A stretch of 64,000 nucleotides of DNA, taken from contig QPMI01000188.1 in the NCBI GenBank assembly GCA_004431415.1, forward strand, positions 1 to 64,000, given 5' to 3'. Below are positions 1-11,289 of this stretch, in pieces. This stretch comes from Cyanophora paradoxa. Lineage: Eukaryota > Glaucocystophyceae > Cyanophorales > Cyanophoraceae. Positions within the stretch are counted from its first letter, which is position 1. Each line of letters begins with the position of its first letter. Both the position numbers and the translations under genes were made by a program. Under the pieces are notes generated by a model. It saw only the letters and a list, made by a program, of their open reading frames with translations, had not been told where the DNA came from and searched no databases.

Positions 1-3000
1 AAACCTTCGAATTCGGATTCGATTCCGGCTCTTACTTCGGCGCGGGCGCGCCGCAGGCCCTCGCCGCCGCAGGGCTGGACCTAGGCCTGGCCGAGCTGGA
101 GTTTGCGGCCCCCAAAGCCCCTGCGGATGCGGCTGCGCGGAGGGCGGCGGCAGAGATGCCGCCCGCCCCAACCCCGCGGATCCCCATCTGCCTCGCCGCG
201 GGCGCGGCCACGCGGCGCCGTGCGGCCCTGCGCGAGCTGGGGGCCCGCTGGACGGGTACCGCGACGGGGCGGGGCGCCGCTCCCTCCCCGCTGCACGCCG
301 CCGCCGCCGCGGGGCACGCCGAACGTCGCTCGCCTCCTTCTCGACCTCGGCGCTGACATCGAGGTGCCCGCCCCCCCCCCCACCCCGCCCCCCCCCCGCC
401 ACGCATCGCCGTGCATGTACGCATGTACCCCGCCCTACCCCCCCGCCCCGCAGGCGCTGGACGGCGGGCCGGAACCCCCTGCTGGCGGCGGCCCAGGCGG
501 GGCACGTGGAGGCGTTCCTCGCGCTGGCGGAGCGCGGCGCGGCGCTGCCGGCGCCGCCCTGCTCGACCTCCCCTGCGCCGCCCTTCTCTCCCACGAGCGC
601 GCCGTACGGTGCGCCGCGGGCCGCGCGCCGCGCGCCGCGCCGCGCGCGCCGCCGCCTCAGAGCCGCCGCTCAGGTTCTTGGAGGGAAGGGCCTGCCCGCC
701 GCCCGCCGCGCGGCCAAGCTCCCCTGGCGAGACGCCCAGCGCCCCTCGTGCTGGCCGCCGCGAGGGGCGACGTCGACTCCGTCCGGTGCGGGCGTACCCC
801 CCTTGGAATTCGTCTACCGCCCTTCCTCAATTGCAAACGGTCCGCAGGTACCTCCTGGGTGCGGCGCAGGGCCGACGCGGACGGCGACACGCGGGCGCCG
901 CTCTTCTCCGCCGCCGCCGGCGGCCACGTCGCCGCCACGCGGCGCTGCTCGAGGCCGGCGCGCGACTGGACGCGCCCTGCGCCGCCCGCGTCCCGCTGCG
1001 CCGCGCCGCCCCGCGCCTGTCGATCCGTACTTCAAGGCCTTCGGCTCGACCCCGAGGAGGTCGACTGGGAGGGGCTCGCGGCCGGGAAGGGCGGCGAATC
1101 CAGGGAGGCCGCGCGGGGCGAGCCCTCGGATTCCCCCTTCTTCGAACTCGATCCGAGGGCCCCACAGGTGGCGGTGCGGGCGCTGGAGGCGGCGGCGGCG
1201 GCCGGCAGCGTCGAGACGGTCGCCCTCCTCCTCGCCAGGTGCGGGGGGCGGGGCTAGATCTAGAACGTTAAAGATAACGGGAACCGGGCCGGCGGCGCGG
1301 CGGCTGACGGCGCGCGCGCCAGGGATGCGACGGGGCGGACCTCCAGGTGAGCTTCGATTTCCCGAACCCGAAAAGCGCCTCCCGCCGGATCCGAGCCGGC
1401 GCCGCAGGGCCGCTCGCGCAGTTCTCGGCGCTGCAGTACGCGGCGCTGGAGGGGCGCGCCCCCGTCGTCGCCCTGCTCCTCGAGCGCTGCCCGTCGCCCC
1501 CCGAGGCCCGCCGCGGCGCCCTCGCCAGCCCCTCGAGATCGCCGCCGCCGCCGCCACGCGCCGTCCTGGTACCCCCTCCCCTTCCCCCCTTCCTTCCTCC
1601 CCCCTCCTCCCCCCTCCTCCCCCCTCACCCCCCTCCTCCCCCCCCCCCCCCCCCCCCCTCGTCCCTTGTGCCTTGTCCTCACGTTTGCACGCGCCCCCTC
1701 CCCCTGCAGGAAATGCTGCTGGAGCGCTGCCCCGCGCCGCCCGCCGGCCTTTTGGACGTCTGCCTCGCCCTCGCCGCCCGCGCCGGCGCCGCCGACTGCC
1801 TCCGGTCCGCCCGCGCGCCCCGCCTCGGCCCGGCCCCGGCCCCGGTCCGCGCATTCCAACGTGAGCCTGCGCAGGCTGCTGCTCGCGAGGGGCGCGCCCG
1901 CCTCCGCGATGGTCGGCGACGTCGAAGTGTCCGACTCCGGCAAGCGCGAGACGGTACTCCTCATGGTAGGTTGATTCCCCGCGCTCCGGATCCCTGCCGC
2001 ACCGCCGGCCGAGGCGAAGCCGACGGGTCGCGATCGCAGACTCCCCTCGTGGCGGCGTGCGCGTGGGGCCACTACGAATGCGCGGCGCTGCTGCTCGAGG
2101 CGGGCGCCAAGGCCGACGAGCGGCTTCGCGGTTCTGGGTGGAGGCCGCGCTCGACCCGCCCTTCGCCCTCGCCGCCTCCTGGACGCCCAGCCCCAGCTGG
2201 AGAGCAGGTGGCCGAGACCCGGGGGTGCTCTCGGCCCTCGAGCTGGCGGCGGCGGCGGGCTCCGCCCCCTCGTCCGCCTCCTCGCGCGGCACGGCGCGCC
2301 GGTGGAGCGGCCGCGGGGAAGGGGCGCAGCCCAGGTCAGCTCGGCCCTCGGGCTGGCGGCCTCCCGCGGGCACGTCGCCGCGGCCCGCGCGCTCCTGGCG
2401 CTTGGCGCCGACCCCGCCAACCCCAGCGCGGTGGCGTGGCCTCTGTCGAAGGGCAGCCAGTACGAGAAGTGCCGCTCGCCGCTGCAGGCCGCCGCGCTCC
2501 GCCGCAGCCTGCCCACCCTGCGGGCCCTCCTCGCCAGGCTGCCCTCCGGATCCCTCCCGCCGCCCGACCCGCGCGCCCTCCAAAGACTGTCGGACCAGCA
2601 GAGCTGCCTTTACCAGGTCCTGGACTCGCCGGTGGGGCGGGCGTCGCAGGCCCCGGCCCTCGTGGCCGCCGCGGCGCGGCTGCTGCTGGCCGCGGGGGCG
2701 GACGCCTTCGCGGAGGACAACGCCACGCGGCGCGGCGTCGACCAGAGCGCCCGCACGAGCTGCCTCGCCAAGGCAGTCACCCGCGGCGCCGAGGGCGTCG
2801 AATTCCTGCGGTGCGTTCATGATCAGCTTTGATTTTGGTGCCGCGCACCTTCAGCTTTCGCCCTGAACCGCGCCCTTGTTCCAGGGCGCTCAAAGAGACG
2901 GGCATTCCATTGCCGCGGACCGCCCACGCCACCGCCGCCGTCGCCGTCGCCGTCCTCCTCCGCTCCCCCGCCTTCGTCAGGTGCTGAGCTTAAGCTTGAG

Positions 3001-6000
3001 CCCGGTGCCGGCCCCGTCTTGTATACGCAGCTGAGCCGCCGACGTTTGCAGGCTCGCCCTGGAACTCGGCGTCTGCCCCTCCTACGTCCCCTTGAACCTG
3101 GGCCCGGCGGAGCGCCCGGAGGAGTGGCCGCCCCTCTTCGCGGCCGCCATGTGCCTCCGGCGCGGCCACCATGAGCCGCGGCCCGACTCGTGCGCGCCGG
3201 CCGCGCCCGTGGCCCCTGCAGTCGCAGCCATACCCTTTCGAGCGGCCGCTGCAGGGGGGAGCCCCCCGACGAAGAGATGGTCGCCTAGTGCGTGCCTGTG
3301 GGGCCCCTTCAAGCTTGAGGCTGACTTGAGGACCGACGCAGCACGCTGGAGATGGCGCGCCTGCTGCTGGACGCCGGGGCGCCGCCCGACGAGGACCCGG
3401 CCGTGGGGAACGTCTGGACGCTGGCCGGCTACCTCCTCGAGCGCGTGCCGTCCTCGGACGCGTGGGGCAGCGCCGTGCACGCGAGGCTGCACGAGTGGAC
3501 GGTGGACCGCGGGCAAGAGGACCCGGAGGGCCGGCCCCGGACGGCCCTGCAGGCGGCCCTCGAGTCGCCGCTGGGCCTGCCCCTCGCCGAGCTCCTCCTC
3601 GCGCGGGGCGCCGCGCTCGACGCCGCGCCCTCCGCGCCGCCGTCCGCTCCCGCAGCGAGCCGCTCCTCCGCGCCGTCTTCGCGCGCGCCTCGCCCGAGGC
3701 GGTGCGGCGCCGGCGCCGGCGGCTCTCAAATTTAAAGCTTCGAATTCCCCCCGCCCTTTCATTTGCCTCACGCGCACGCACGCTCTCGAAAGATGGCCGA
3801 GTTCGTCACCGGGGTTCCCGAGCTCGCCCTGCGGCTGGTCACGAAGACGAACCGGGGCGCGGACCCCAGCCCGCTGCCCATGCTGAAGGCAAGCGCGGTT
3901 CTCACGTCGATTCCCGCTCTAGATCCGGTCCGAACCGGCGCGACCTCGCTCAGATCCTCTGGGAATTCGCCGGGGACGCCCTCTTGGGGCACGGCCGGCC
4001 CCTCTACCAGGTAGACGCCCCGGCCCGGTCCGATTTTCTGTTTATGAATGCATTCGTATGAAACTGGGCGCAGGTGGCGCATACGTCGAACTGGGAGTTC
4101 ATGCGGACGCAGGGGACGGGCTGGGACAACGGGATCCAGGAGTTCATGAACAACCGTGACGTCATCTGGCGCGCCGCTCTCGACCCTCGAGGCCGGCCGT
4201 TAGTAACTGACACGATCGCGATCGCGATCGCGAAGGTGGCTGCTGGAGAAGGAGGTCGAGGCCTGCGCGCGGCGCGGGGGGCCGCCCCCCCTCGCGGGCG
4301 GCCGGGAGCGCGCCGAGCGCGCCAAAGCGTGCGCCCCTCGCCCCTATGATCCCGCCCCCGCGGCGGCGCCCGCCCACTGGCGCGCCGCAGGATCACCGAG
4401 GCGATCAACTTCCAGATCATCGAGGGGCTCTCTCTGCGGAGGACGGACGTCAGAACGGCCCCGACCCTGCCCCCGTTCCTCCGGCGCGCCCGCCCGCCCC
4501 GTCTAAATCATGCCAGATCTAGAGCCCCCGCTCGAATCGAAGCCATGCGAACTGTTGAACCGCCTGCGGCCGCCCGCCCGCAGGATGGGGCTGGACCTCG
4601 CCCTAAGCGAGGGCGTACCCGTCGAGGAGCGCCTCGACCCGCACATCGCCCAAGTCACCATCCCCGCCGTCCGTCCCGCCTTCAATTTTAAATTAGATAA
4701 GGGCCGGCTCGCGCTCGCTCACGCGCGCGCGCGCGCCTCCGCAGGCGGCGGAGGCGCTGTGGCGGGCGTACCGGCGGGTGGAGGAGGCGCGCGAGAAGGG
4801 AGGGGCGGATGTGGACCCCAAGGACGAGTCGCTCGCCCTCCGCGAGGCGCGCTCCTCCGCTCTCCCTGTTTGCCTCGCTCTCACTTCCGGCCCCGCGCAG
4901 GCGTGCCGCCTGGGCTTCCGCCTGACGGCCCTCCGCCTCGCGCGCGCCGCCCCCGCCCCCGCCCTCGAGTCCGCCCCGCCGCCCTGGCGCCCCCGGGTCC
5001 CCGCTCAACCCGGCCCAGCGAGGCGGACGGGGAGGGGCGCACCCCGCTCCACCACGCCGTCGCCTTCGGGCCCGAGATGCTCGACGTCTGCACGGCCCTC
5101 ATCGCCAGGGGTACGCAAACGCGCCGCCCTCGCGCCTCGCTTGCACATTCGATTTCGAATCGATTCCGATGCGCATGCGCAGGGGCCGACGCGGGCCGCG
5201 GGGTGGGCGAGGGCGCCGACCGTCAGACCGTCCTGCAGGTCGCGCCTCCTGCGTTCCCGTGTACCCCCCGCGATTTCGAATTCCTGTACCCAGGCCCACC
5301 GCGACGTGGCATTTCTCGCGGTCCTCAAGCGCGCGTCGCGCCTCTGCGACGTCTACATCTGGTACCCTGTACCCCCCCGGCCCCCGTGCTCCCTAGGCCT
5401 GTACCCCTCCCTGAGCGCGCGCGGGCAGCTGCGGGGATGGTGAGGGCGAGGCGGCCTTCGCGGCGCGCCTGCGGGAGGGCCTGGAGGCGGCCCACGTGAC
5501 GGCGCGTGTTCCTCTAGCTTTCTTCTATTAGGCCTTTAGTTTCTTCTATTAAATTAGGCCTATTAGGCCTTCTATTACGCCTTTTGACGTCGGGCTTTGG
5601 GCCGCGCCGGGGCGCAGTGCCTCGCACGGGAGGACGAGGAGGCGCCGGCGGGCGCCGAGGGGGCACCCGCCTCGGTCAGCCCAGACCTTCGCCCCCCCCC
5701 CCGCCCCTCCAGCTCCGAGTCCCCTCTAACCCGTCCCTATTTTTAGCCGCTCGACTTCCTGAAGCGAGCGAGCGCGGTGGTCTTCGCGGTATCCCCCGCC
5801 GCCTGCTCCTCCGAGCGCTGCCGCTCGGAGCTCGCCGCCGCCCGCGCCCTCGGCAGGCGCGCCGGCCCCCCTCCCCCCTCCCCACCCGCCCCACCCGCCC
5901 TCCTCATTCCCCCCCAGGGCGGTGTTCCCGGTGTGGCGGGAGCGGTCCGAGCTCGACGATGAGATGCAGGGCTTCCTCCTCAAGCAGCAGTTCGGTGCGC

Positions 6001-7684
6001 CGCGAGATCCAGAGCCAGACCTAAACCGCCCTTCTAGACCTAGACCGCCTTTATCTTGACCTAGCCTAGTAGACCTCGACCGCCCTCATTGTCTTCGCCT
6101 CTAGGCCTGGCGTAAAAAAGCCCTTACAAATCGCTCCTCTCTCTTTCACCTAAAGCGAGATCAAAACCTGGCCAGACCTAGCCCGGCGGCCCTTCCCTTC
6201 TCTTCTCTCCGCCTCCGGGCCCCTCACAGAAGGCCCCGCGCGCAGCGGACTTCACGAGCGGGGCGCTGCTGGAGGCCGGCCTCGCCTCCTTCGCCCTCAC
6301 CGTCGCCCAGAAGGCCCGCGCGCTTTGAATTCAATTTGATCTGCTCCCCTCGATCTTTTGCTCTCGCGATTTGATTCGATTCGATTCGGGCGCAGGTCGG
6401 CGTGGCTGCGGCCGGTGGGGCCGACGACGCCGCCGCCGCCGCCTCGGCCGCCGCCGCCGCGGCGCTCTCCGCTCTCCCCGAGTCCCGGTTCGGCTCCCGC
6501 CCGGGCCCTCAACTTCGAATTTCCGCCATCTTCTTCTCCTTCGATGCCAATGTATACGTAGGTGCGACGTGGAGTCGGACGAGGGCGGCCCTTTCCTCTT
6601 CCTCTGGTGCTCCCCCGCGGTGCGCGCGCACACACAGTGCCCGTACCCCCCTACCCCTGACGTCGACGTCTCCAGGACGCGGGGGCGGCGGCGCGGGTCG
6701 TGCGCGCCCTCGCGCGCCGCCGCGTCCGATGCTGGACCGAGTGCTCGGTGCCTATATATAGCCAGCGCCCCTCTCCTGTGCCTCTAGCCGCTCGGCTCGC
6801 GCCGACCTCCCTCAGGGCTCCAACGACCCGTCCGCTGGCCCCTCCGGCTCGGACCTCGGCGCCCGCGCCGCAGTGCGCGCACGTCCCGCCCGCCGCCCCC
6901 CCCCCCCCCCCCCCCCCTCCCCCCCTCCCCCTCCCCCCTCCCCCCCCCTCCCCGCCCGCCGACGCCGCGCAGGTTCGCTGCGGGCCTTTGTACCCCTCCT
7001 CTCCCCCGCCTCCATCCGGGACCCCCTCCTCCGCGATCGCCTCCAGGTCCGCGTACCCCCCCCACCCTCCGTACCCTCGCGTACCCCCCTCCGCAGCTCG
7101 CGGAGCTCAACAAGCGGCCGATCTTGCCCCTCCTCCCCTCCGACCTCCCCGTGCGCCGGGCCGCGGTTTCGGATCCACATACCCCCCCCTCCCCTGGATC
7201 ACGTACCCCCGTGCAGACTCCCTCCGACCTGCCCCCGGAGGGCGAGCCCTTCGCGTACATCGCCGCCGGAAACGTCGCCCTCCTCGCCGTGCGCGTACCC
7301 CCCGAAACAGTCCCGTCGGGGTTCGACCCGGACCCCGCCCGCAGAATGTGCGCCGCCTCTTCGCCTCTGTGCCCGCCCTCGCGCCGGCGCCGGCCGCGGC
7401 GCCGCGGGAGGCGCCCAGCGAGCGGGGGCCGCTGGAGCGGGAGCTCGAGGATCGGCGGCGGCGGAGAGAAGAGGCGCGCCTCGAGATCGAGTCAGCGCCC
7501 GCCGCCCCTTCCAGTCTAACCGCGCCGCTCGCAGTTGGCGGCCCGCGTCCGGCAGATGGAGGCCAGCGCCTCGAGGAGGGTACCCCCCGGCCAGAGCCCC
7601 GCGGCCGGCGCCCCGAGCCCACTCGCCCGCCCCCCGCCCTCCTCCTCACCTTCCGCTGGCTCCAAAGCTTGCTCGCTCATGTAA
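1..7684 (+). CDS. Ankyrin-repeat protein with C-terminal TIR-like domains (5' partial)
   Basis: Multi-exon gene entering from the left edge and ending at TAA 7682-7684. Ankyrin-type helices recur across three frames: LLLDLGADIEV (near 340), GHVEAFLALAERGAAL (510), SVETVALLLAR (1205), GRAPVVALLLERC (1450), GHYECAALLLEAGAKADE (2070), GHVAAARALLALGADP (2380), LLLAAGADAFAEDN (2690), MARLLLDAGAPPDED (3360) and EGRTPLHHAVAFG (5035). From 5.3 kb the pattern changes to TIR-like blocks: CDVYIW, then AAFAARLREGLEAAH (5455), then FLKRASAVVFAVSPAACSSE with an ELAAARALG helix and VFPVWRE (5755-5960). A second set has FLFLWCSP (6585), AAARVVRALARRRVRCW (6685) and LAELNKRPILPLL (7100). The last exons are charged (LERELEDRRRRREEA) and may form a coiled coil. 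Frame breaks inside repeats at about 323, 943 and 2263 suggest decay or sequence error. Ankyrin identity is firm; TIR is inferred from pattern only. Confidence 0.7.
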
Positions 7685-7874
7685 CCCTTGGATCGTAGAT
7701 CTTCCCTAGAACGAGAAAGGAAGCAGCTCGAGTCAAAATAGACTGAATTAAAGATCACCGATCATGATTCAGCGAGTGAGCCGCTAGCGCTGATCATGAG
7801 CATGTCACGAATTCGCAAAAATAACATTAATTGCAATATATATTATTATTGCGAGAATCAGATTGAGAATCAGA

Positions 7875-10681
7875 TCAATACGAGCTGCCGACGGCGGTGC
7901 AGTGGAATTCCTTGCGGGCGCCGCCGCACGCGCAGGGGCGGAGGCCCTTGGCCCTCGCCCAGGCGCGCATATCGCCCTCGCTGCTGAAAGCGTAGCCCGT
8001 GATGCCGGGGCGGGCCCGGCTGTACACGTAGTTGTCGCGGTTCATCATCACGCAGCTCAGACCCAGGTCCTCCCCCTCGTAGAGGGCCGGGCAGCCGGCA
8101 AAGTGGTACGTGCACGAGGGCCCTGTCGCCGATACGAGCACGAAGCAAACTGACCGCTTGCCCCAGTACTGGTACACGAGCTGCGCACGCGAAACCCGTT
8201 TCGATTTAACGCATTTGATCATGAGGACGCCTGCTCGCAGAAAAGAAGTTCCTCGAATATAATGTTTCGCGCACTTTCTTCGCAGACACGTCGCGGATCA
8301 CTTCAGGGCTCGGGAGCTCGCGATTCAGATCTTGAACGCCCCCAGCTGTGATCATCGGCCCGGATCCCGAGCGGTCCCGCTCCTGCAGCTCTGCGCCGCG
8401 CGCGGCCGCGAAAAGTGATCATGACCGAATTAATTATATCGAGTTTTAGAGTTAAGCGTTTAGCGTTTAGCGTTTCGCAGTATCGAGGTTTGATCCCTAT
8501 AGCTACGTATACCGACGTCCAGCTCACAGCGCCCGGCGCGCACTGAGACCGTCGTCGGTGAAGAGCTCGAGGCAGCTGCCGTCGCGATCGCTGTACATTT
8601 TCGGGTGGTACCGGTCGTCGCGGATGTGAGCGAGCAGCGCGCGCTCGTCCGCCGCCTGCCGTTGTTCGTCCGCCGACAGACGCTGCTCATCCGCCGACAG
8701 CCGCGTGTCAAGGCTCTTCATCTCGCGCCTCAGCTCCTGGAAGTACTCCTGCGCTCTCACGATAATATGCATGATCAACAACCGCCTTGATCAAAGATAT
8801 CGATTAATTGCAAGGGGGGGTACCCCCTCCCTTGCTCCCCTGGTGAGTTGGTGCGGCGTACTTTCTGTGTTAGCAATTTTTGTAAGATGCGATTCTTTGC
8901 ATGCGCTCTCGTATAGGTGTGATCGCATCGTAGCCGCTGCGAGCGGCCGAAAAAAATGCAAGGGCGGGGCTGCGCAAACATGTCGAAGTCGCGCCTCACC
9001 TGCTATCGCTATACGCGCCGGACCACGTGCTCCTGATTGCTCTCGATGCGCTCTACAAACTTTGTCATACATGCCCGGGCTCGAGAAGCGGCGTGCGGCG
9101 CGCTAGGCCGCCTCAAGTACCTGTTGTACCGGGCGCCGAAAAAAAGCGCTCCTGAGAGTTGGAGGAGATCGTGTTGCCGTACCCGTACTTCGTTCTCCTG
9201 CGTCGTCATGGCCCTTCGCCCGGGTCCGCGGCCGACAGACGTAGTCGCAAGCGAAGTTGAGCTTTGCTCGAGCTTGCAGCCTTGCTCCGACCCGCGCGGC
9301 TGCCATCCGGGCGGCAAATGCACTCGCTGCGGGAAGCACTTCACTCGGCAGGACAACCTGTATAAGCACGTTCGCCAGTGCAGGAAGAAGGCGCCCGCGA
9401 CGCCGCGTTTCGGTGCGCGCCGCTTGGACGAGTGTGCGCCGATGGTTCTGAGTGCCCCGCGCCCGCCGTCAGCAGATTCAAGCTCGGCGATTCCGATCTC
9501 TTCAAACATGCCACACTCTTGCCAGATGGAAGGCCTAGGTGATCTCGCGCGCCGCCCGGCAATCCCAAGCTGGGCGTGCACATTCGACGACGGCTCTGAC
9601 AAGGCCGGTACGGTCGGGTGCAGATCTTGCCGGACTCCGGTTCAGGCGGACTTCAGCTCGGCGATGTCAAGCCCTTCAAGCGCAAGCACGGGCGGATCAC
9701 CACTCGCACGCCTCGGCCCGCGGCCGGGGCGCCGGACTGGATGCGTGGCTTGACCCGCGGCCGGCGCTCCGCACTAGCTGTACTACGGTAGCGGAGGTGG
9801 CGGCGTCGCAGTATTCGCAGCTGCTCCTAGTACGCCGCGCCGGGCTGCTTCCCTGCCCGCTGCTCCCAGCTGCTCCGCGCGCCCGCTGCTTCAGCAGCTG
9901 CTCCCTAGGCCTAGGCGCCCGTCGCCCCGCCCGCTGTTTCAGCTTTGTCGACTCCAGGTTCGCCCCGCCGGCGCCGCTGCTGCCGGCGCCGCGCGCGTCA
10001 CCCGGCCGACCTCGCTGGGCCCCGCGCCGGCGCCGCGGCTGTCCGGGGCGAGCTGACGCCTCGGTTCTGCGCAGGCTATGCGCAGGGCTCGGCGCCACCT
10101 GTCGCTCCGCCCGCTTTCTCGCCCGCCGCCCCGCCGGCTGCTTCAGCTTCGTCGACTCCAGGTTCGCCCCGCCGCTGGTTCGCCCCGCTGCTGCTTAGCA
10201 CCTGACCCGGCCGCCTCCGCTGGGCCCCGCCCCCACACGGCCGCTGTCCGGGCGAGCTGACGCCTCGGTTCTGCGCATGCGCAGGCTACGCGCAGGGCCC
10301 GGCGCCACCTTTCTCTCCTCGGATGCCGCTTTTCCGCCCGCCACCGCCCTCGCCTGCCCGCCCACCTGGTGCCGCCGCCCGCGTCGCCACCCCACCTACC
10401 CGCCTCGCCACCCCGCCCGCCTCGCCCAGCCGCCCGCCTTGCCTCTCTAGCTGCCCCCCCCGCCCCCTCCCCTGCGCCCCCCGCCTCCCCCCCAAGTACC
10501 CTGCAATGTGTACCAGTACCCCCCCTTGCACCTCCGCGCGCGGCCCGCACTTGCCGCACTTGCACAGGGCCGGGCGCGGTCTGCTAGTATTGCGATCGGC
10601 TGCAGCTGCGCATGTGAGCTTTCCGCGCACCTCGTACCGCTTGCGGTGCTCCGGACGGCGCGGGGGCTTATCGATATCCAT
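7875..10681 (-). CDS. Coiled-coil/His-Cys protein, copy A (long intron 1)
   Basis: Four-exon gene that translates in frame to 225 residues: exons 10631-10681, 8544-8748, 8275-8390 and 7875-8180, with stop TGA at 7875-7877. Exon 1 gives MDIDKPPRRPEHRKRYE. Exon 2 is a coiled coil with the doubled block LSADEQR. Exon 4 holds a motif like small bacterial and eukaryotic metal-binding modules: TYHFAGCPAL, then AKGLRPCACGG, then EFHC, i.e. H-x3-C followed by PC-x-C. The function is unknown. Copy B at 11290-12158 has the same four exons, phases and splice sites, which validates this model. The difference is intron 1: 1882 bp here against 58 bp in copy B. It contains a zinc-finger ORF on the other strand and a tandem repeat. 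No signal peptide or membrane segment is visible. Confidence 0.78.
8806..8838. repeat. G-run/C-run hairpin after AATTGCAAGG
   Basis: An eight-G run and a C-rich run (GGGGGGGGTACCCCCTCCC) face each other inside intron 1 of copy A, flanked by TTGC/GCAA-type ends. A similar arrangement preceded by the same AATTGCAAGGGG start occurs at 12541-12584. Looser relatives lie at about 14434-14463 and 19896-19925. This suggests a family of small hairpin insertions. Confidence 0.5.
9208..9753 (+). CDS. Single zinc-finger protein nested in an intron of copy A
   Basis: Intronless ORF of 181 residues from ATG 9208 to TGA 9751, opposite in strand to its host gene. Residues about 32-52 form one classical finger: CTRCGKHF, then RQDNLYKH, then VRQC, i.e. 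C-x2-C-x12-H-x3-C with the hydrophobic F and L in place. The rest is Ser/Pro-rich with further scattered Cys. Single fingers of this CGKxFTRxDNLxxH type are common in proteins linked to transposons and large DNA viruses as well as in ordinary regulators, so the ORF could be cargo of the sequence that enlarged this intron. No transposase or integrase is visible beside it. The start is the first ATG close upstream of the finger; the frame stays open upstream to about 9037. Confidence 0.55.
   Translation: MALRPGPRPTDVVASEVELCSSLQPCSDPRGCHPGGKCTRCGKHFTRQDNLYKHVRQCRKKAPATPRFGARRLDECAPMVLSAPRPPSADSSSAIPISSNMPHSCQMEGLGDLARRPAIPSWACTFDDGSDKAGTVGCRSCRTPVQADFSSAMSSPSSASTGGSPLARLGPRPGRRTGCVA
9934..10325. 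repeat. Direct tandem duplication, unit about 204 bp
   Basis: Two adjacent copies start near 9934 and 10138. Both contain the block TCGACTCCAGGTTCGCC and, at an offset of 204-205 bp, the block GAGCTGACGCCTCGGTTCTG followed by a CGGCGCCACCT ending. The second copy has small deletions. The array is GC-rich (Pro/Ala/Arg in every frame) and lies in the enlarged intron 1 of copy A downstream of the zinc-finger ORF. There is no convincing coding content. Confidence 0.75.
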
Positions 10682-11289
10682 TTGCAGCTGCGGCGCGCCC
10701 CGCGGCGCGAAAATCAGAACGTACGCGCGCGTGTGTGAACGCGCGTCGTTTGCATAGCGTTGCACCCGCTCAAGCTTATAATTATAAGGGCGCGGCACGT
10801 GCACTGGCCACCGGGCGCGCGGCGCGCGCGCCGATCGACTAACCCCGCGGTCGACGTCTTGCGCCCTTGACTGACGCGGCCGGGCCTCCAATCTCTCTAA
10901 GATTTTCGCCGATTCGATGCCGATTCGACTCATGATCAAGGCCGGGCCCCTAGCCTCGATGCCGATTCGACTCATGATCAAAGAATTCGGATTCCTCTAG
11001 ATCTCGATCTAGCTATATGAATTTTATCATAGTATATAAATCGATATCTGGGGAGGAATTAATTTGTTAAGGGCCAAAACCGGGCATGAATCATTGAATG
11101 CATTCCGCGCCCGCCTGACTACGCATATGCAGCTGTTTCATGTATTGAAATTAGCTTAAGCCTTTTGATCATATGCATGATCATTAACTATAAAGCCTTG
11201 AAGCGTATACGTAGCTGTAGCTATATATAGAAATAGCGCGCATGATTGCTTCACAAGCTCAAGCTTGTAATTGTAATTGTACATGTGGA
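10682..11289. other. Spacer between copies A and B, with a 25-bp direct repeat
   Basis: Promoter side of copy A and 3' side of copy B. A GC-rich stretch gives way to AT-rich sequence with TATATAAA at about 11033. A 25-bp direct repeat beginning CGATGCCGATTCGACTC occurs at 10915-10939 and 10957-10981. No gene is visible. Confidence 0.6.

Noticed and set aside
814-2820. 668-codon open frame on the minus strand across the ankyrin gene
   Set aside because: High GC removes stop codons from all frames. It has no domain pattern, whereas the plus strand shows ankyrin helices with GT-AG introns.
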